From Ereboglobus sp. (GTDB taxonomy: Bacteria; Verrucomicrobiota; Verrucomicrobiia; Opitutales; Opitutaceae), in the NCBI GenBank assembly GCA_029974595.1, contig JARKRC010000074.1, positions 1 to 64,000 of the forward strand: 64,000 bases of DNA, given 5' to 3'. This document shows, in pieces, positions 19,801-28,178 of this stretch. Numbering within the stretch: position 1 is the stretch's first letter; the number at the start of each line of letters is the position of its first letter. The notes beneath the pieces are model-generated. The model was not told the DNA's origin. It saw only the letters and a program-made list of their open reading frames with translations, and searched no databases. The position numbers and the translations under genes are program-made.

Positions 19801-22302
19801 CTGGTTTGGAACAGCACGGCGGAGGGTTCCGCGCACGGCACGTTCAACATTGCCAGCGGCACCTTCACCCTCGCCGCCAGCCTCGCCAACAATGCCGCCG
19901 CCCCCGCAGGCGCCGGCATGAACGGCTGGGACGGCGCGACGCTCAAGAAAACCGGCACGGGCACGCTCGTGCTCGCCGGATTGAACACCTTCACCGGATT
20001 GACGCGCGTGCTTGAGGGCGCGCTGCTGAACACCGGCACCATCACGGGCGGAGCGGAGAACGCGGCCGCGTTGCGCAACACCGGCATGATCATCGGCGCG
20101 GTCGCCAATACCGGCACCCTCGCCAACGACGCGGGCGGCATCATTTCCGAACTGGCGCAAACCGCCGGTTCCTTCTCCAACGCCGGATTCCTCGCCAAGC
20201 TCGTCATCGACGGCGGTGCCGGCACAAACGCGGCTGCGGGCACGGTGAACACCGCCGGGATGAGCGGCGGCAGCCTCGTCAACAACGGTCTCGTTGACGA
20301 CATCGCAGTGAGCGGTTCCGCGATCCTTTCCAATCTCGCCGGGGGACGCATTACCGGAACCCTCGACATCGCAGCCAGCGCGGTCGTCACCAGCTCCGGC
20401 GCACTCTCCACCATTAGCGGTCCTGTCAACATCGCCGCCGGAGGTTTACTGAACAACTGGGCCGGTATCACCGGCCCGGTCATCACCAGTGGCACTGTCA
20501 TCAACAACACCGCCGGAACGATGGCGTCCGTCATCCAAAACGGCGGGGTTTTCACCCACAACGGCATCCTTCCCGACCTCGTAATAAACGGCGGCCTGTT
20601 CAACCTTAACGCGAACGGACGGATCACAAACTCGCTGTTCATCAATTCCGGCACCCTCGTGCTCGCGGGGAGCGCGACCCGTGGCATCTACGTTACAACG
20701 AACATCGGCGAAGCCGGCGTTCTGATTTACACGTCCGGCAGCCTCTCCGATGTTGTGAACAACGGCCTGTTCACTTTCAACAACGCGGCTGACTTGACCT
20801 ACGCGGGTGCAATCAGCGGCACGGGCGACATCACCAAGGGAGCCGCCGGAACCCTGACCTTGGCCAGTGCGCAGCCTGCGTATGAGGGTGCCGTGCGGGT
20901 CAACACCGGCGCGCTGGTTGCCGGGGCTCCGGACTTGTTTGCCAATGCCTCGCGCATGACCCTCGCGGCAAGCGGCACCTTCGACATGGCGGGCCACGAC
21001 CAGCGGCTCCGGCATCTCGCCATCGGCAACGGCGGACGCGTCGCGTTCAACAGCGTCGGCTCCAGTTACGCCACGCTCACCCTCGACGGGCTTTCCGAAA
21101 GCACCGGGAGCTTCGTCATGCGCGGCGACATGGCCGCCGGCGAGGGCGACCGCATCGTGCTCACCGGTTCCAGCGCCGGATCCCACACGGTGTTGCTCGC
21201 GCTCGAAGGCGCGGCCGCGGGGCCCGGCTCCATGCTCAAGATCGTCGACGCCACCGCCGCCAGCACCGCGACCTTCAGCGGCAGCGCCTCCCTCGGCATG
21301 ACCGCTTACGCAATGGTGCGCGGCAACGGCGGCTCCGACCCCGCCTCGTGGTTCATGGCCGACACGGGCCTGCTCAGCGAGACCGGCGGCGCAATCCTCG
21401 CCACCGGCGGCGTCGCCGGGATAGAGTGGATTTACTCGCTCGACGCGCTGCACAACCGGCTCGGCGAAGTGCGCGCCGACACGCTTGCCAAAAGGAACGC
21501 CAAAACGCCCAGGGGCGGCGCATGGTTCCGCGCTGATGGCTACGGCTTGGAAGCCGGAAGGGATTTGTTCGGCGCGGCGTTTGACGAGACGGTCTTCTCG
21601 GTGAGCGCGGGCGTTGACCGGATCAAAGCGCGCCCGAATGCCGTCGCCATTACCGGCGTCAGTATCACGGCAGGCCGCGTCACGCGCGATTTTGGCGCCA
21701 TAGGCGAGGGCGCCAGCGACCTTATCGGCGCGGGATTCTACGCCGCCCTGATCGGGCGCTCCGGCTGGTTCGCGGACTTCGCCGCCAGATACGACCTTTC
21801 CCAAAACACGCTCGACATCCGCGACGGCCAGTGGAACGCCCCCGTGTCCGCCGACTACGACAGCCACACTTTCGGCATGTCGTTCCAGATTGGAAAACTG
21901 ATTCGGAAAAAAGGCGGCTGGTGGCTGGAGCCTTCGCTTCAGGCCGCGCTCGGCGGCGTGAGCGATGTCGATTACACAACCGACACCGGCATGAAGGTGA
22001 AAGTGGACTTCGCCACGCTGCAGCAATATCGCGGCCAGTTGCGCGTGGGGCGCGACGGCCCGCGCTGGACGCTCCACGCCAAGGGCGCAACCGTCTTCGC
22101 CGATTCGCAAGGTGGCGAGGTCACCGCCGCCGGTCGCGCCTACGCGCCGCGCTACGACGGCATGCGCATCGAGTTCGGCGCGGGCGCCGCCTGCAACTTC
22201 CGCTCGGGCGCTTCCCAGCTCTATTTCGCATACGAATACGCCAAGGCCGCGCACTACGAGCGCCCGTGGGCGCTCTCCCTCGGCTATCGGCAGATGTGGT
22301 GA
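13822..22302 (+). CDS. Giant autotransporter with T5SS/PEP-CTERM-associated repeats
   Basis: The 2826-residue type Va autotransporter has a signal peptide of about 1-33 (hydrophobic core LALCAFSALRAA). Residues about 100-990 are built of roughly 18 repeats of about 47 residues with consensus VAGLWQNSGNLxVGNSGSG followed by xLxIxxTGTVTNAxGxIGN and a GSGTA link. This matches the T5SS/PEP-CTERM-associated repeat type. A second beta-helical passenger section (about 1000-2540) resembles the first autotransporter in this window and has strand repeats such as LKKTGTGTLVLAG. The C-terminal barrel covers about 2545-2826 and ends LGYRQMW. It heads the second surface module, followed by a TonB-dependent receptor and a putative hydrolase. 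Large reverse-strand ORFs inside it are artefacts of the GC-rich repeats. Confidence 0.95.
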   Translation: MKTTSSITTIPLFLTRLLRCALALCAFSALRAANIYWTSPSGTWFTPGGWHNGSIFGDANNAPGAGDVAYIAGGAVTLAGVSATTTAGYIGAAADSSGTAIISGTWQNSGNVSVGYAAASGGFLRIEQNGVVRNATGYIAQAASSSGTAIVAGLWESTGNFAVAAGSGAFGYLHIIQTGTVKNAIGYVGHAADGIGVAVVDGLWQNTGNFYVGNNGSGTLAIGSTGTITSAVGYVGNTATSDGVANVAGLWQSSSNIYVGNSGVGMLNILAGGRVTNSLGYLGNTATGDGTAVVAGLWQNSSTLFVGERGTGVLTIADSGTVINTAGIIGNSASGSGTASVAGLWQNSAALTVGSSGVGVLTILSTGTVTNAVGNIATAVGGSGTVSVAGLWQNSGNLIIASATNSTGYLYIEEGGIVRNTTGYVARNVAATGTVVVAGLWANTNAAIIGDSGFAMLDLLSTGTVTSGFGVLGNAAAGSLGIANIFGVWVNTGSFSVGRAGSGLLNIHASGTLKNTDGFIGAMATGSGIANIAGIWQNTGTLFVGYLGDGVLDIASTGTVTSAAAIIGNDVGVSGTARVAGLWENSGAFVIGNSGSGVLTVENGGLVQIAATSTSSLGLVAGVSGTLIIENGGAFTAGRIDIGDAGAGFLHVAQGGTLAATSLYLANQINASGTVIVDGYFQSVTNVAQYIATGTGSQGAFILGTTGTVHAGAIGVGQAAGASGYAYIGGVWMNTAQNATSVIGNNGGSGTMIVASTGTFSTIGNLYIGNTGTGLLTVGQGGFMKNRIGYFGYAANGSGSASIAGFWENTDTLAIGQNATGSGELAITQTGTVISVTTYVGNNGKGVANVAGLWQTGSLTVGQAGSGLLNIEATGTVTSAAGVLGGVAAGSGTAIIAGLWENSGNLSIGNNGSGLLEIASTGTVINANASIGNAATGRGIATVAGLWQNTGTLFVGDAGSGLLNLLPGSVITGGGFVIGATGTLAVLSASPGGILTPASATITASQISIGADNNLVFSIDGAVSGGGALLTLDADSFTGAAFGTQTISLLGTNLPVTGTYTLISADTATFAATPSYTLLFNGAPPALGSGRFDLTLANDDTAKTLSLVAYLANASLVWSATDSVSPALWNVNGAENWAGIDTKFLSNDTVTFDDTSSAGAQTITVAASGVGVAGMTVNNSAGHDYTFTGGAIQNTGRLEKTGAGNLALGGDLVFTGTGAGGQTAAPGGIVRAGIDFGAGFAAGTIFDSAAGSITVDLSGETGGLSAAALAGGNVQGTLNTGAITVRAPAAGDAAAFAFDTLTGAASVTASGPITVVGADAAALRANTVATTGGLRFDTLSITAAGDAAGVSATQLNAASVALGNGAANAVSITAGDHARGIVSEYAAGGTLSIQNATISGAAASAVSAGTLAFGSAQLSGVTVKGVDTARGIEAALVSGGTFTIDGALSVSASGAGTGSGVGLALGAMQGGAEIRLKATGSILASGDALAAGILTGPAGAGRVVLEGGVIRATNAAGAAGANYAAGAGQAEIVMNGLGDALVFSPGAGAVFDNGGHAMRMAGAETIEFASGETRWGDNWAVLPQDGGAPASTASVKSGATLRASAVTDFNKAAGTSLAFENGATLLTPGATPVVLSAGTLDFAGDSVLAFDLTGATGGNTTALLELDANAFTTQFGTQKINLLGPISDGDTFLLVHAANATFGTAAYDILYNNTALSGRASLTATNDDIAKTLSVTFNMLTYALTWQGGASGAERLWDVNATANWTGSDTLFLNNDAARFTTAGAGEVIVGAGGVFVKSVAGSPAMLVDGGAYVFNGANAAAGITGEGNLQVTGPATSVTFNAQAAFSGSVLLDAGLLTLNAASSAGALAAETGTLAIGAGGSLDVAGVASIGAGAVLDITASSGTALSAGSFVSATGAVINISGYTMPASGSYPVTPAFPVYTLVSASNTIERNYTLTVAGVAVPVVPVDESTFLSLQEVLTDAKKIQATTALVWNSTAEGSAHGTFNIASGTFTLAASLANNAAAPAGAGMNGWDGATLKKTGTGTLVLAGLNTFTGLTRVLEGALLNTGTITGGAENAAALRNTGMIIGAVANTGTLANDAGGIISELAQTAGSFSNAGFLAKLVIDGGAGTNAAAGTVNTAGMSGGSLVNNGLVDDIAVSGSAILSNLAGGRITGTLDIAASAVVTSSGALSTISGPVNIAAGGLLNNWAGITGPVITSGTVINNTAGTMASVIQNGGVFTHNGILPDLVINGGLFNLNANGRITNSLFINSGTLVLAGSATRGIYVTTNIGEAGVLIYTSGSLSDVVNNGLFTFNNAADLTYAGAISGTGDITKGAAGTLTLASAQPAYEGAVRVNTGALVAGAPDLFANASRMTLAASGTFDMAGHDQRLRHLAIGNGGRVAFNSVGSSYATLTLDGLSESTGSFVMRGDMAAGEGDRIVLTGSSAGSHTVLLALEGAAAGPGSMLKIVDATAASTATFSGSASLGMTAYAMVRGNGGSDPASWFMADTGLLSETGGAILATGGVAGIEWIYSLDALHNRLGEVRADTLAKRNAKTPRGGAWFRADGYGLEAGRDLFGAAFDETVFSVSAGVDRIKARPNAVAITGVSITAGRVTRDFGAIGEGASDLIGAGFYAALIGRSGWFADFAARYDLSQNTLDIRDGQWNAPVSADYDSHTFGMSFQIGKLIRKKGGWWLEPSLQAALGGVSDVDYTTDTGMKVKVDFATLQQYRGQLRVGRDGPRWTLHAKGATVFADSQGGEVTAAGRAYAPRYDGMRIEFGAGAACNFRSGASQLYFAYEYAKAAHYERPWALSLGYRQMW
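14122..16793 (+). repeat. Tandem coding repeats, about 18 units of about 141 bp
   Basis: Each unit encodes one T5SS/PEP-CTERM-associated repeat, recognisable by GGCCTCTGGCA (GLWQ) near its start. Unit length varies between about 46 and 75 codons because a few units (around 15840-16200) are expanded or degenerate. The units are diverged at DNA level, so the array is old rather than freshly amplified. Confidence 0.85.
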
Positions 22303-22323
22303 ATAAAACCGAAGCAATAAACA

Positions 22324-22393
22324 GCCACGAAGAGGCACAAAAAGCACAGGAAAACTGCATTCAACTTCGCGCCTTTTGCGCCTCTTTGCGGCC
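22324..22393. repeat. Palindromic dispersed repeat (CACGAAGAGGCAC type)
   Basis: Imperfect arms GCCACGAAGAGGCACAAAAA and CTTTTGCGCCTCTTTGCGGC flank about 30 bases between the autotransporter stop and the receptor start. A related word (CACGAAGTCACGAAGG) occurs near 46360. There is no T-run typical of a terminator. Confidence 0.5.
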
Positions 22394-22426
22394 ATTAAAA
22401 CCGAACCAATCAACCCAATCACTCCC

Positions 22427-25400
22427 ATGAACACTCCCGTCTGTCCCCGTTCCCGCGCCGCCTCCCTCGCGCTTCTTTCATTCTTCATTTTTCATTCTGC
22501 ACTCTTCATTGGCCGCGCAGCGGCGCACACCATCTCCGGTCAGGTGTCGAGCGGCGACACCGGCAGCAACCTGCATGGAGCAAGCATCGAAATCCTCGTC
22601 CTGAATGTGCGGACGATCTCCGGCGAGGACGGTGGCTTCGAATTCGCCAATGTGCCCGCTGGAGAACACACGCTGGTCTTCAATTACTCCGGCATGGAGA
22701 CTATCCGGAAATCCGTCACGGTGAGCGCTGCCGCGCCGGCGGTCGTCAATGTCGAGATGCACGCGCCGGTGTTGCGCATGGATGCGTTTGTCGTCACCGG
22801 CGAACGCGAGGGCAACGCCGCCTCAATCGTCCGCCAGCGCGCAGCCGAAAGTTTGCGCACCGTGCTCGCCAGCGACGCCCTCGGCAACCTGCCCAACGAC
22901 AGCATTGCCGAAGTCATCACGCGCATGCCGGGCGTCGTCGGCATCATGGATGCGAACGGCGGGCTCGGTCTGGATGGTGCGACAGTCCGCGGCACCGCAG
23001 GCAATCTGAACACGCTTACCATCGACGGCTTTGCACAGGCCAGCTATGAGGAGACGGGGCGGGGCGGCGACCTACGCATCCTCTTTGCCAGCATGTTTGA
23101 GGATATTGAAATCATCAAGGCGCAGACCCCCGAGCGGCGGGCTGACTCGCTGGGCGGCACTATCAACCTGAACAGTCCATCGCTCTTCAAGATGAAACAA
23201 CGCCGCCGCACAACCTACAACCTCGCGCTGCGCTGGGCGCCGCCGTTTTACGATCCCATTCCGGAGCGCGCCAAGCGGCCCATTCATCCCCAGTTTTCAT
23301 TTTCCCACCGGCATATGTTCGATGTGTTCGGAGGACGGCGCAATCTGGCTATCTCGTTTAATGCCGGCTACCGCGAAGTTGCGGTTGGCGTTCGCACGGC
23401 TTACTCTACTTACCGGAACAACATTACGACCAACGAGATGACCGTCGCGGGCAAGGCGGTTCCGGATGACGTTGGGGTATATTACAGTCGCATGCGTGAT
23501 TTTTCGAACCTTATGATCACTAAAAATTTCTCCCTCAAGACCGCCTATCGTATCTCGCCCCATGTTGAATTTAACGCAGACTTTACCTACACAGATAACA
23601 GCACGCCCGGTCTCAGGGAAATGGAACGAATCGCCGAAGCCTCGCAAACCCTCCAATACGACCCTCTCACCGGCTTGTCCACTGGAGGTGTCATAAAACC
23701 AGGCTATACCAACTCCTACACCGAGGTCGAACCTAACGGGACCGGCTCGCATTCTCGCGTCACACTCGCGAACTCGCTTATCAGTTCCATGATCCGGCTC
23801 AGAGGTGTCACCACTGGCGCGAAAATAAAATATGGCCGCGTGGAAGTGGATATTGCCGCCAATTACAATCACAGGCATGCAAATGCTGTATCGGGAAAGG
23901 GCTACGGACGCCACAATGGCAGCGATTTTACCTATCGCGTGAATGGCGTTGGCTGGATTTATGACCGGGGTTCATCCGTCCTGAACCAAACCCTGACGCA
24001 GACGGCCGGGCCGGATTGGTTTGATATCAATAATTACGGCACCTTGAGCGGCAGTATCCGGGATTATACCAACTACGTCGAGGTATATACTGTTCGCGGC
24101 GATCTGCGCTGGAAGATTCCCGCCACCTTCCCCCTCACACTCAAAACCGGCGTCTGGGCAAACCGCGAAAATCGCGGCGTAAACCGTTACAATACCAAAA
24201 GCTATACCTATGCCGGAATCTCTTCCCTCTCAAGCCTCATGGACACATCCATTGACGCATCATTCGCCGACGAGCAGAATCCCTGGCCTTTTCTCAGCCC
24301 CACCCTCATCGCCGATGACATATTTGAAAATCCCAGCAACTGGCAGGAGAACATCTACACCAATACGATGAACCGCCTGAAAAGCTTGCGGAGCCTGACC
24401 GAGGATGTCGGCGCCGCTTACGTCCAAGCCAACATGCGCATTGGCCCGCTCAGCATTGTGGGCGGCGTCCGGGTTGAGAGAACCGAGACCGACGTGCGCG
24501 GCAACGTTCAGGCCCAAACACTGTCCACCACCGCCGAACGGGCCGCCGACCCCGCCGGCGCGGCCATGCGCGACTACGGCAGCGCAAGACATAACAAAGG
24601 CGGATATAACGACGCCTTCCCCAGCCTCCATCTCGTGTGGAACTTTACCAAGAATTTTCAGGCGCGCGCAAGCTACTCGACCGGCATTGGCCGCCCCTCG
24701 CCCAGCCAGCTTTATCCCGCCGAAACCGTGTATGAGCCATCGCCAACCTATCCAAACGGCTTGGTTTCCTATAACGATCCCAGCCTGAAGCCGCAACATG
24801 CCAGAAATTGGGATCTTTCGCTCGAATATTATTTCGAGCCGGTCGGCCAGCTTTCAGTCGGAGGCTTCTACAAGCAGCTTTCGGATTTCATCTACCGCGA
24901 TAGTCGCGGCACGGTTCCCGAAGGGCCGGACAACGGCTTTGGCGGCCTGTATGCCGGCTACGACCTCAACTACAACACCAATGGCGGCGACGCCTGGATA
25001 AAGGGTCTCGAAATAAGCTGGCAGCAGGACCTCTCCTTCCTCCCCGGCATTCTGCGGCGCCTGAGCGTGTTTGCCAATTACACCTGGATGGATACCGAGG
25101 GCGATTATGACAATGACGGAAAGAATGACACTGAACTCGTGAATTTCGTCCCTCAAAGCGGCAATGTGGGGCTGACCTTTCGCTACAAAGGGCTGACCGC
25201 CCGGGCCACTGCGAATTATACGAGTGATTATTATAATACGTCGTCCAGCAATGAGGTGAGTCGTGTGTTTGCCGAGGCGCGCACAATAATCAATCTCAAC
25301 CTTTCCTACATGCTTCCCCGCTCCCGGCTCACCCTCTTCGCGGACTGCGCGAACGTGACGAATGTGGAGCAACGTTGGTATCTCTACAAAAAAAATGTCG

Positions 25401-25465
25401 ATCGCCCGTATCGCGTCACCCGCAGCGTTCCCACCATCACCTTTGGCGTGCGCGGCTCATTCTGA
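22427..25465 (+). CDS. TonB-dependent outer membrane receptor with carboxypeptidase-regulatory-like N-terminal domain
   Basis: I place the start at the ATG at 22427 (1012 residues). It begins a proper signal peptide (PRSRAASLALLSFFIFHS, cut after RAAA), whereas the longer ORF from 22376 translates a dispersed repeat. Domains are a carboxypeptidase-regulatory-like sandwich at about 35-115, the TonB box region MDAFVVTGEREG, and a plug with DALGNLPNDSIAEVITRMPG followed by a large barrel ending FGVRGSF. The plug signature is that of the Xanthomonas/Caulobacter-type receptors, many of which import plant or host oligosaccharides. There is no SusD partner. It is paralogous to the receptor at 6496-9570. 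It sits between the giant autotransporter and a secreted putative glycosidase, so it is probably the uptake arm of that module; the substrate is unknown. Confidence 0.93.
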   Translation: MNTPVCPRSRAASLALLSFFIFHSALFIGRAAAHTISGQVSSGDTGSNLHGASIEILVLNVRTISGEDGGFEFANVPAGEHTLVFNYSGMETIRKSVTVSAAAPAVVNVEMHAPVLRMDAFVVTGEREGNAASIVRQRAAESLRTVLASDALGNLPNDSIAEVITRMPGVVGIMDANGGLGLDGATVRGTAGNLNTLTIDGFAQASYEETGRGGDLRILFASMFEDIEIIKAQTPERRADSLGGTINLNSPSLFKMKQRRRTTYNLALRWAPPFYDPIPERAKRPIHPQFSFSHRHMFDVFGGRRNLAISFNAGYREVAVGVRTAYSTYRNNITTNEMTVAGKAVPDDVGVYYSRMRDFSNLMITKNFSLKTAYRISPHVEFNADFTYTDNSTPGLREMERIAEASQTLQYDPLTGLSTGGVIKPGYTNSYTEVEPNGTGSHSRVTLANSLISSMIRLRGVTTGAKIKYGRVEVDIAANYNHRHANAVSGKGYGRHNGSDFTYRVNGVGWIYDRGSSVLNQTLTQTAGPDWFDINNYGTLSGSIRDYTNYVEVYTVRGDLRWKIPATFPLTLKTGVWANRENRGVNRYNTKSYTYAGISSLSSLMDTSIDASFADEQNPWPFLSPTLIADDIFENPSNWQENIYTNTMNRLKSLRSLTEDVGAAYVQANMRIGPLSIVGGVRVERTETDVRGNVQAQTLSTTAERAADPAGAAMRDYGSARHNKGGYNDAFPSLHLVWNFTKNFQARASYSTGIGRPSPSQLYPAETVYEPSPTYPNGLVSYNDPSLKPQHARNWDLSLEYYFEPVGQLSVGGFYKQLSDFIYRDSRGTVPEGPDNGFGGLYAGYDLNYNTNGGDAWIKGLEISWQQDLSFLPGILRRLSVFANYTWMDTEGDYDNDGKNDTELVNFVPQSGNVGLTFRYKGLTARATANYTSDYYNTSSSNEVSRVFAEARTIINLNLSYMLPRSRLTLFADCANVTNVEQRWYLYKKNVDRPYRVTRSVPTITFGVRGSF

Positions 25466-25491
25466 AAGTTTTGGAAACCAATTCTCAACCG

Positions 25492-25558
25492 CAGATGGAC
25501 ACGGATGAACACAGATATATAAAACCACATCACGCTGGTTTGTATCCGTGTCCATTTG
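25492..25558. repeat. Palindromic dispersed repeat (CACGGATGAACACAG type)
   Basis: Arms CAGATGGACACGGAT (25492-25506) and ATCCGTGTCCATTTG (25544-25558) pair at 14 of 15 positions across a 37-base loop, between the receptor and the next hydrolase gene. As RNA it could form a stem near the end of the receptor transcript. Confidence 0.6.
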
Positions 25559-25601
25559 TATTCACCCATGCTTGTGAAACAATTCACCAACCGCCAATAA
25601 A

Positions 25602-27146
25602 ATGAAAATAAAAACATCCAACCCGATCACGAAAACAATCACCGCCTTGGTGATTCTTTGCACGGCCTCCACGATGGCCTTCGCCCAAAAAACCGCCGCT
25701 GCGAACGCCGTCGTCGAGCCGCTTGATATTGGCTCGCGCTTGGAAATGTTCGTGGACGATTATGTGATTGGCAAAACCGAGGGCGCCATAACGCAGTATT
25801 TGCACAAGCCTGTCCCTCGCGAAGTCGTGTTTGTCACCGACATGCCTTGGGAGGGCAGCACATGCGCTTATTACACTCTGTTTCAAGCAAACGGCCTGTA
25901 TCACATGTATTATCGGGGATCGAGCGCGAATTCGGCACAGCTCACCTGCTATGCCACCAGCAAGGACGGCATCAACTGGACGCGCCCCAATCTCGGTCTG
26001 GTTGCGTTCAACGGTTCAAAGGAAAACAACATCATCCACGATGGTGTCGGGAAGCATAATTTCACTCCGTTTGTGGACACCAATCCCGACTGTCCGCCGG
26101 ACGCGAAATACAAGGCGCTGGGCGGACTGGCCAAAACGGGCGGACTTTATGCGTTCAAATCAGCGGACCTGATCCACTGGAGCCTGATGAGCGAAAAACC
26201 TGTTTTCCCATCTGACTGGGAGAAACTCGGCAAATGGCAGCAGCCGTGGTTCGATTCCCAAAACCTGGCGTTTTATGACAATTTGCGCAAAACCTACGTC
26301 CTTTATTTCAGGCACTGGCGCGACCGCAAATACCGCGACATCATGGTGCGCGAGTCGCGGGATTTTGTCACTTGGACCGACACGCCGCAAATGCTGGAAT
26401 ACACTGGTATTGTGCAGCCCGATTCCAGCGCGAAGGAAATCGTGGTGGATAAAGTCGAGGACGGCGGCGGAGTCGTGGATTCAGTCGCGGGCGCACGCGA
26501 GCATCTTTATACAAATACGGTCGCTCCGTATCCAAGGAGCCCATCCATCTACATCGGGTTTCCCGCGCGGTATCTTCCTATCACCTCTCAAGTGGAGCCG
26601 TTGTTCATGAGCAGTCGCGACATGGTGAATTTCAATCGCTGGCAGGAGCCCGTCATCCCGGTTGATGCGCCGCAGGATCGCGACGGAAACCGCAGCAATT
26701 ACTCATGGCCGGGGCTGCTTGAATTGCCGGGCGAGGACATGGATTATTCCATTTACGCCACCGAGGCGTATTACGGTGACGGTCCCTCCCGCCTCCGCCG
26801 TTTTACCTATCGCAAGGACGGCTTTGTGTCCATGCGAGCCAAGCCCGAGGGCGGCGTAGTCGAGACCAAGCTGCTTACGTTCACCGGAACCAAGCTGGTG
26901 TTGAATTATAAAACCAAGGCCAGACATTACAAATATGCCGGCGGCAGCGTGCAGGTGGAGATAGTTGACGCCGACGGAAACCCAATCCCCGGCTTCACCA
27001 AGGCCGATTGCAAAAAAATGCAGGGAAACACGATTGAGCAGGAAGTGACTTGGAACAATGCCAGTGTCGGAACGCTTGTCGGCACTCCGGTGCGCCTCAA
27101 GTTTTACATGAGCTACGCGGATCTTTATTCATTCCAGTTCAAGTAA
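25602..27146 (+). CDS. Secreted putative glycoside hydrolase, five-bladed beta-propeller type
   Basis: The 514-residue product has a signal peptide (about 1-29, core ITALVILCTASTMAFA). The main domain (about 40-430) resembles GH32/GH43-like propellers in which each blade carries aromatic and acidic repeats. Examples are LEMFVDDYVIG, YYTLFQANGLYHMYYRGSS, YATSKDGINWTRPNLG and VRESRDFVTWTDTP. A small beta domain (about 445-514) ends SYADLYSFQFK. Similar proteins are common in Planctomycetes and Verrucomicrobia with poorly defined substrates. The C-terminal 66 codons plus the 3' flank are duplicated at 12786-13125. It is probably the degradative enzyme of the second surface module. Family assignment and substrate are inference. 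Confidence 0.72.
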   Translation: MKIKTSNPITKTITALVILCTASTMAFAQKTAAANAVVEPLDIGSRLEMFVDDYVIGKTEGAITQYLHKPVPREVVFVTDMPWEGSTCAYYTLFQANGLYHMYYRGSSANSAQLTCYATSKDGINWTRPNLGLVAFNGSKENNIIHDGVGKHNFTPFVDTNPDCPPDAKYKALGGLAKTGGLYAFKSADLIHWSLMSEKPVFPSDWEKLGKWQQPWFDSQNLAFYDNLRKTYVLYFRHWRDRKYRDIMVRESRDFVTWTDTPQMLEYTGIVQPDSSAKEIVVDKVEDGGGVVDSVAGAREHLYTNTVAPYPRSPSIYIGFPARYLPITSQVEPLFMSSRDMVNFNRWQEPVIPVDAPQDRDGNRSNYSWPGLLELPGEDMDYSIYATEAYYGDGPSRLRRFTYRKDGFVSMRAKPEGGVVETKLLTFTGTKLVLNYKTKARHYKYAGGSVQVEIVDADGNPIPGFTKADCKKMQGNTIEQEVTWNNASVGTLVGTPVRLKFYMSYADLYSFQFK

Positions 27147-28178
27147 TCTTTCAAGCTCACGCGGAGTCGCGGAGACAAATCCCTGCCTTCCAGTCTGTCT
27201 TCGCGGCTCCGCGCCTCCGCGTGAAAATAAATCGCCTGCGTTTCCACTTGGCCGCCAAGAACCCGGAAGTTTTTAACCGCGAATGAACGCGAATAAAGCC
27301 GTCATCCCGGATTGAGTGGCACGGGCTGCCAGCCCGTGGGATCGTGTGGCATGGGCGACTCGCCCATGTGGATCGTGTGACACGGGCATCCTGCCCGTGA
27401 GGCTCGATTGCTTTCCATTCGCGTGAAAATCTAAAACCCACGCATGCGGCAAAGAACCACGCGTGTTTCCTTGCGTCCATTCGCAGTTCAAAAATGCCCC
27501 AAGCACACGGGCAGGATAGGATGCCCGTGCCACTCGATCACCGTTTTTGTGATTTGTGATTTGTTTTTTGGGATTTATTTGGGATTGGCGGAGTGTCGCT
27601 TCGCTCGGCAGGAAATTGGGATTTGGGATTTTCAGACACGGGCGAGTCGCCCGTGCCACCCAACCCGCCCGGACTCCCCACTTCGGACCTCGAGCTTCTA
27701 ATCTCCGACCTCCGACCTCTGATCGCTGGTTCCTTTTTCGCTCTTTGCGTCCATTGCGACTTTGCTGTGAATCCTTCCGTCCTCCTTTCTTCCGTGCTTC
27801 CGTGTTTCCGTGATTTATAAAAGCTCTGCCTCTTCCGGTTGCGGCTGCGCGCTCACCCTGACCAATGGCACCCCTTTGAGTCCATCCAAGCGCGCCTCTT
27901 ATTCGCGGCTTTTCGCGTCCATTCGCGGTTCAAAAATGCCCCAAGCACACGGGCAGGATGCCCGTGCCACCCGACCCGTTCGCATTCCTCGCGTGTCCGG
28001 CAGGATGTTAATTTATGTGATAATATATTCTTTTATTGACAAAAACGAACATAGGCTGGATTCATCGTGTGTTGATGAAATCCTGCAATCGCGCATCGGG
28101 CGCGTCTGCCCGCCGGCAGCGTTTTCATTGACCGATCTTCTCCAATCCATCGCCAGGCAAAGCCATCATCATACCAAC
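27147..28178. repeat. Gene-free 1-kb island of dispersed repeats
   Basis: There is no gene here. The stretch is a patchwork of repeat words: the CGCGGAG family (27160-27222), three consecutive CACGGGC-type palindromes (27317-27397) and single copies at 27506-27531, 27636-27657 and 27947-27968. Runs such as CTCCGACCTCCGACCTC also occur (27700-27722). A segment containing GTTCAAAAATGCCCCAAGCA occurs twice, at about 27479-27515 and 27920-27960. From 28005 the sequence becomes AT-rich and TTGACA occurs at 28036-28041, a possible -35 box for the downstream oxidoreductase; no good -10 was found. Confidence 0.7.
27317..27397. repeat. Three consecutive CACGGGC/GCCCGTG palindromes
   Basis: The copies are GGCACGGGCTGCCAGCCCGT (27318-27337), GGCATGGGCGACTCGCCCAT (27349-27368) and ACACGGGCATCCTGCCCGTG (27380-27399). 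The middle copy has CATGGG/CCCATG in place of CACGGG/CCCGTG, a paired change that preserves the stem. A common GATCGTGTG linker separates the units. Confidence 0.85.

Noticed and set aside
14281-22488. Very long reverse-strand ORFs (about 700, 930 and 680 codons) inside the giant autotransporter gene
   Set aside because: They are low-complexity Gly/Ala/Arg/Asp translations of GC-rich repeat DNA opposite a well-supported gene and have no domain signal.
27317-27399. Small CRISPR array formed by the three palindromes
   Set aside because: Units are palindromes with variable centres and shared linkers, the opposite of constant repeats with unique spacers, and no cas genes are present.
27444-27820. 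Several overlapping 75-85 codon ORFs in the repeat island
   Set aside because: They translate dispersed repeats (HGRVARAT-type peptides) and have no independent support.
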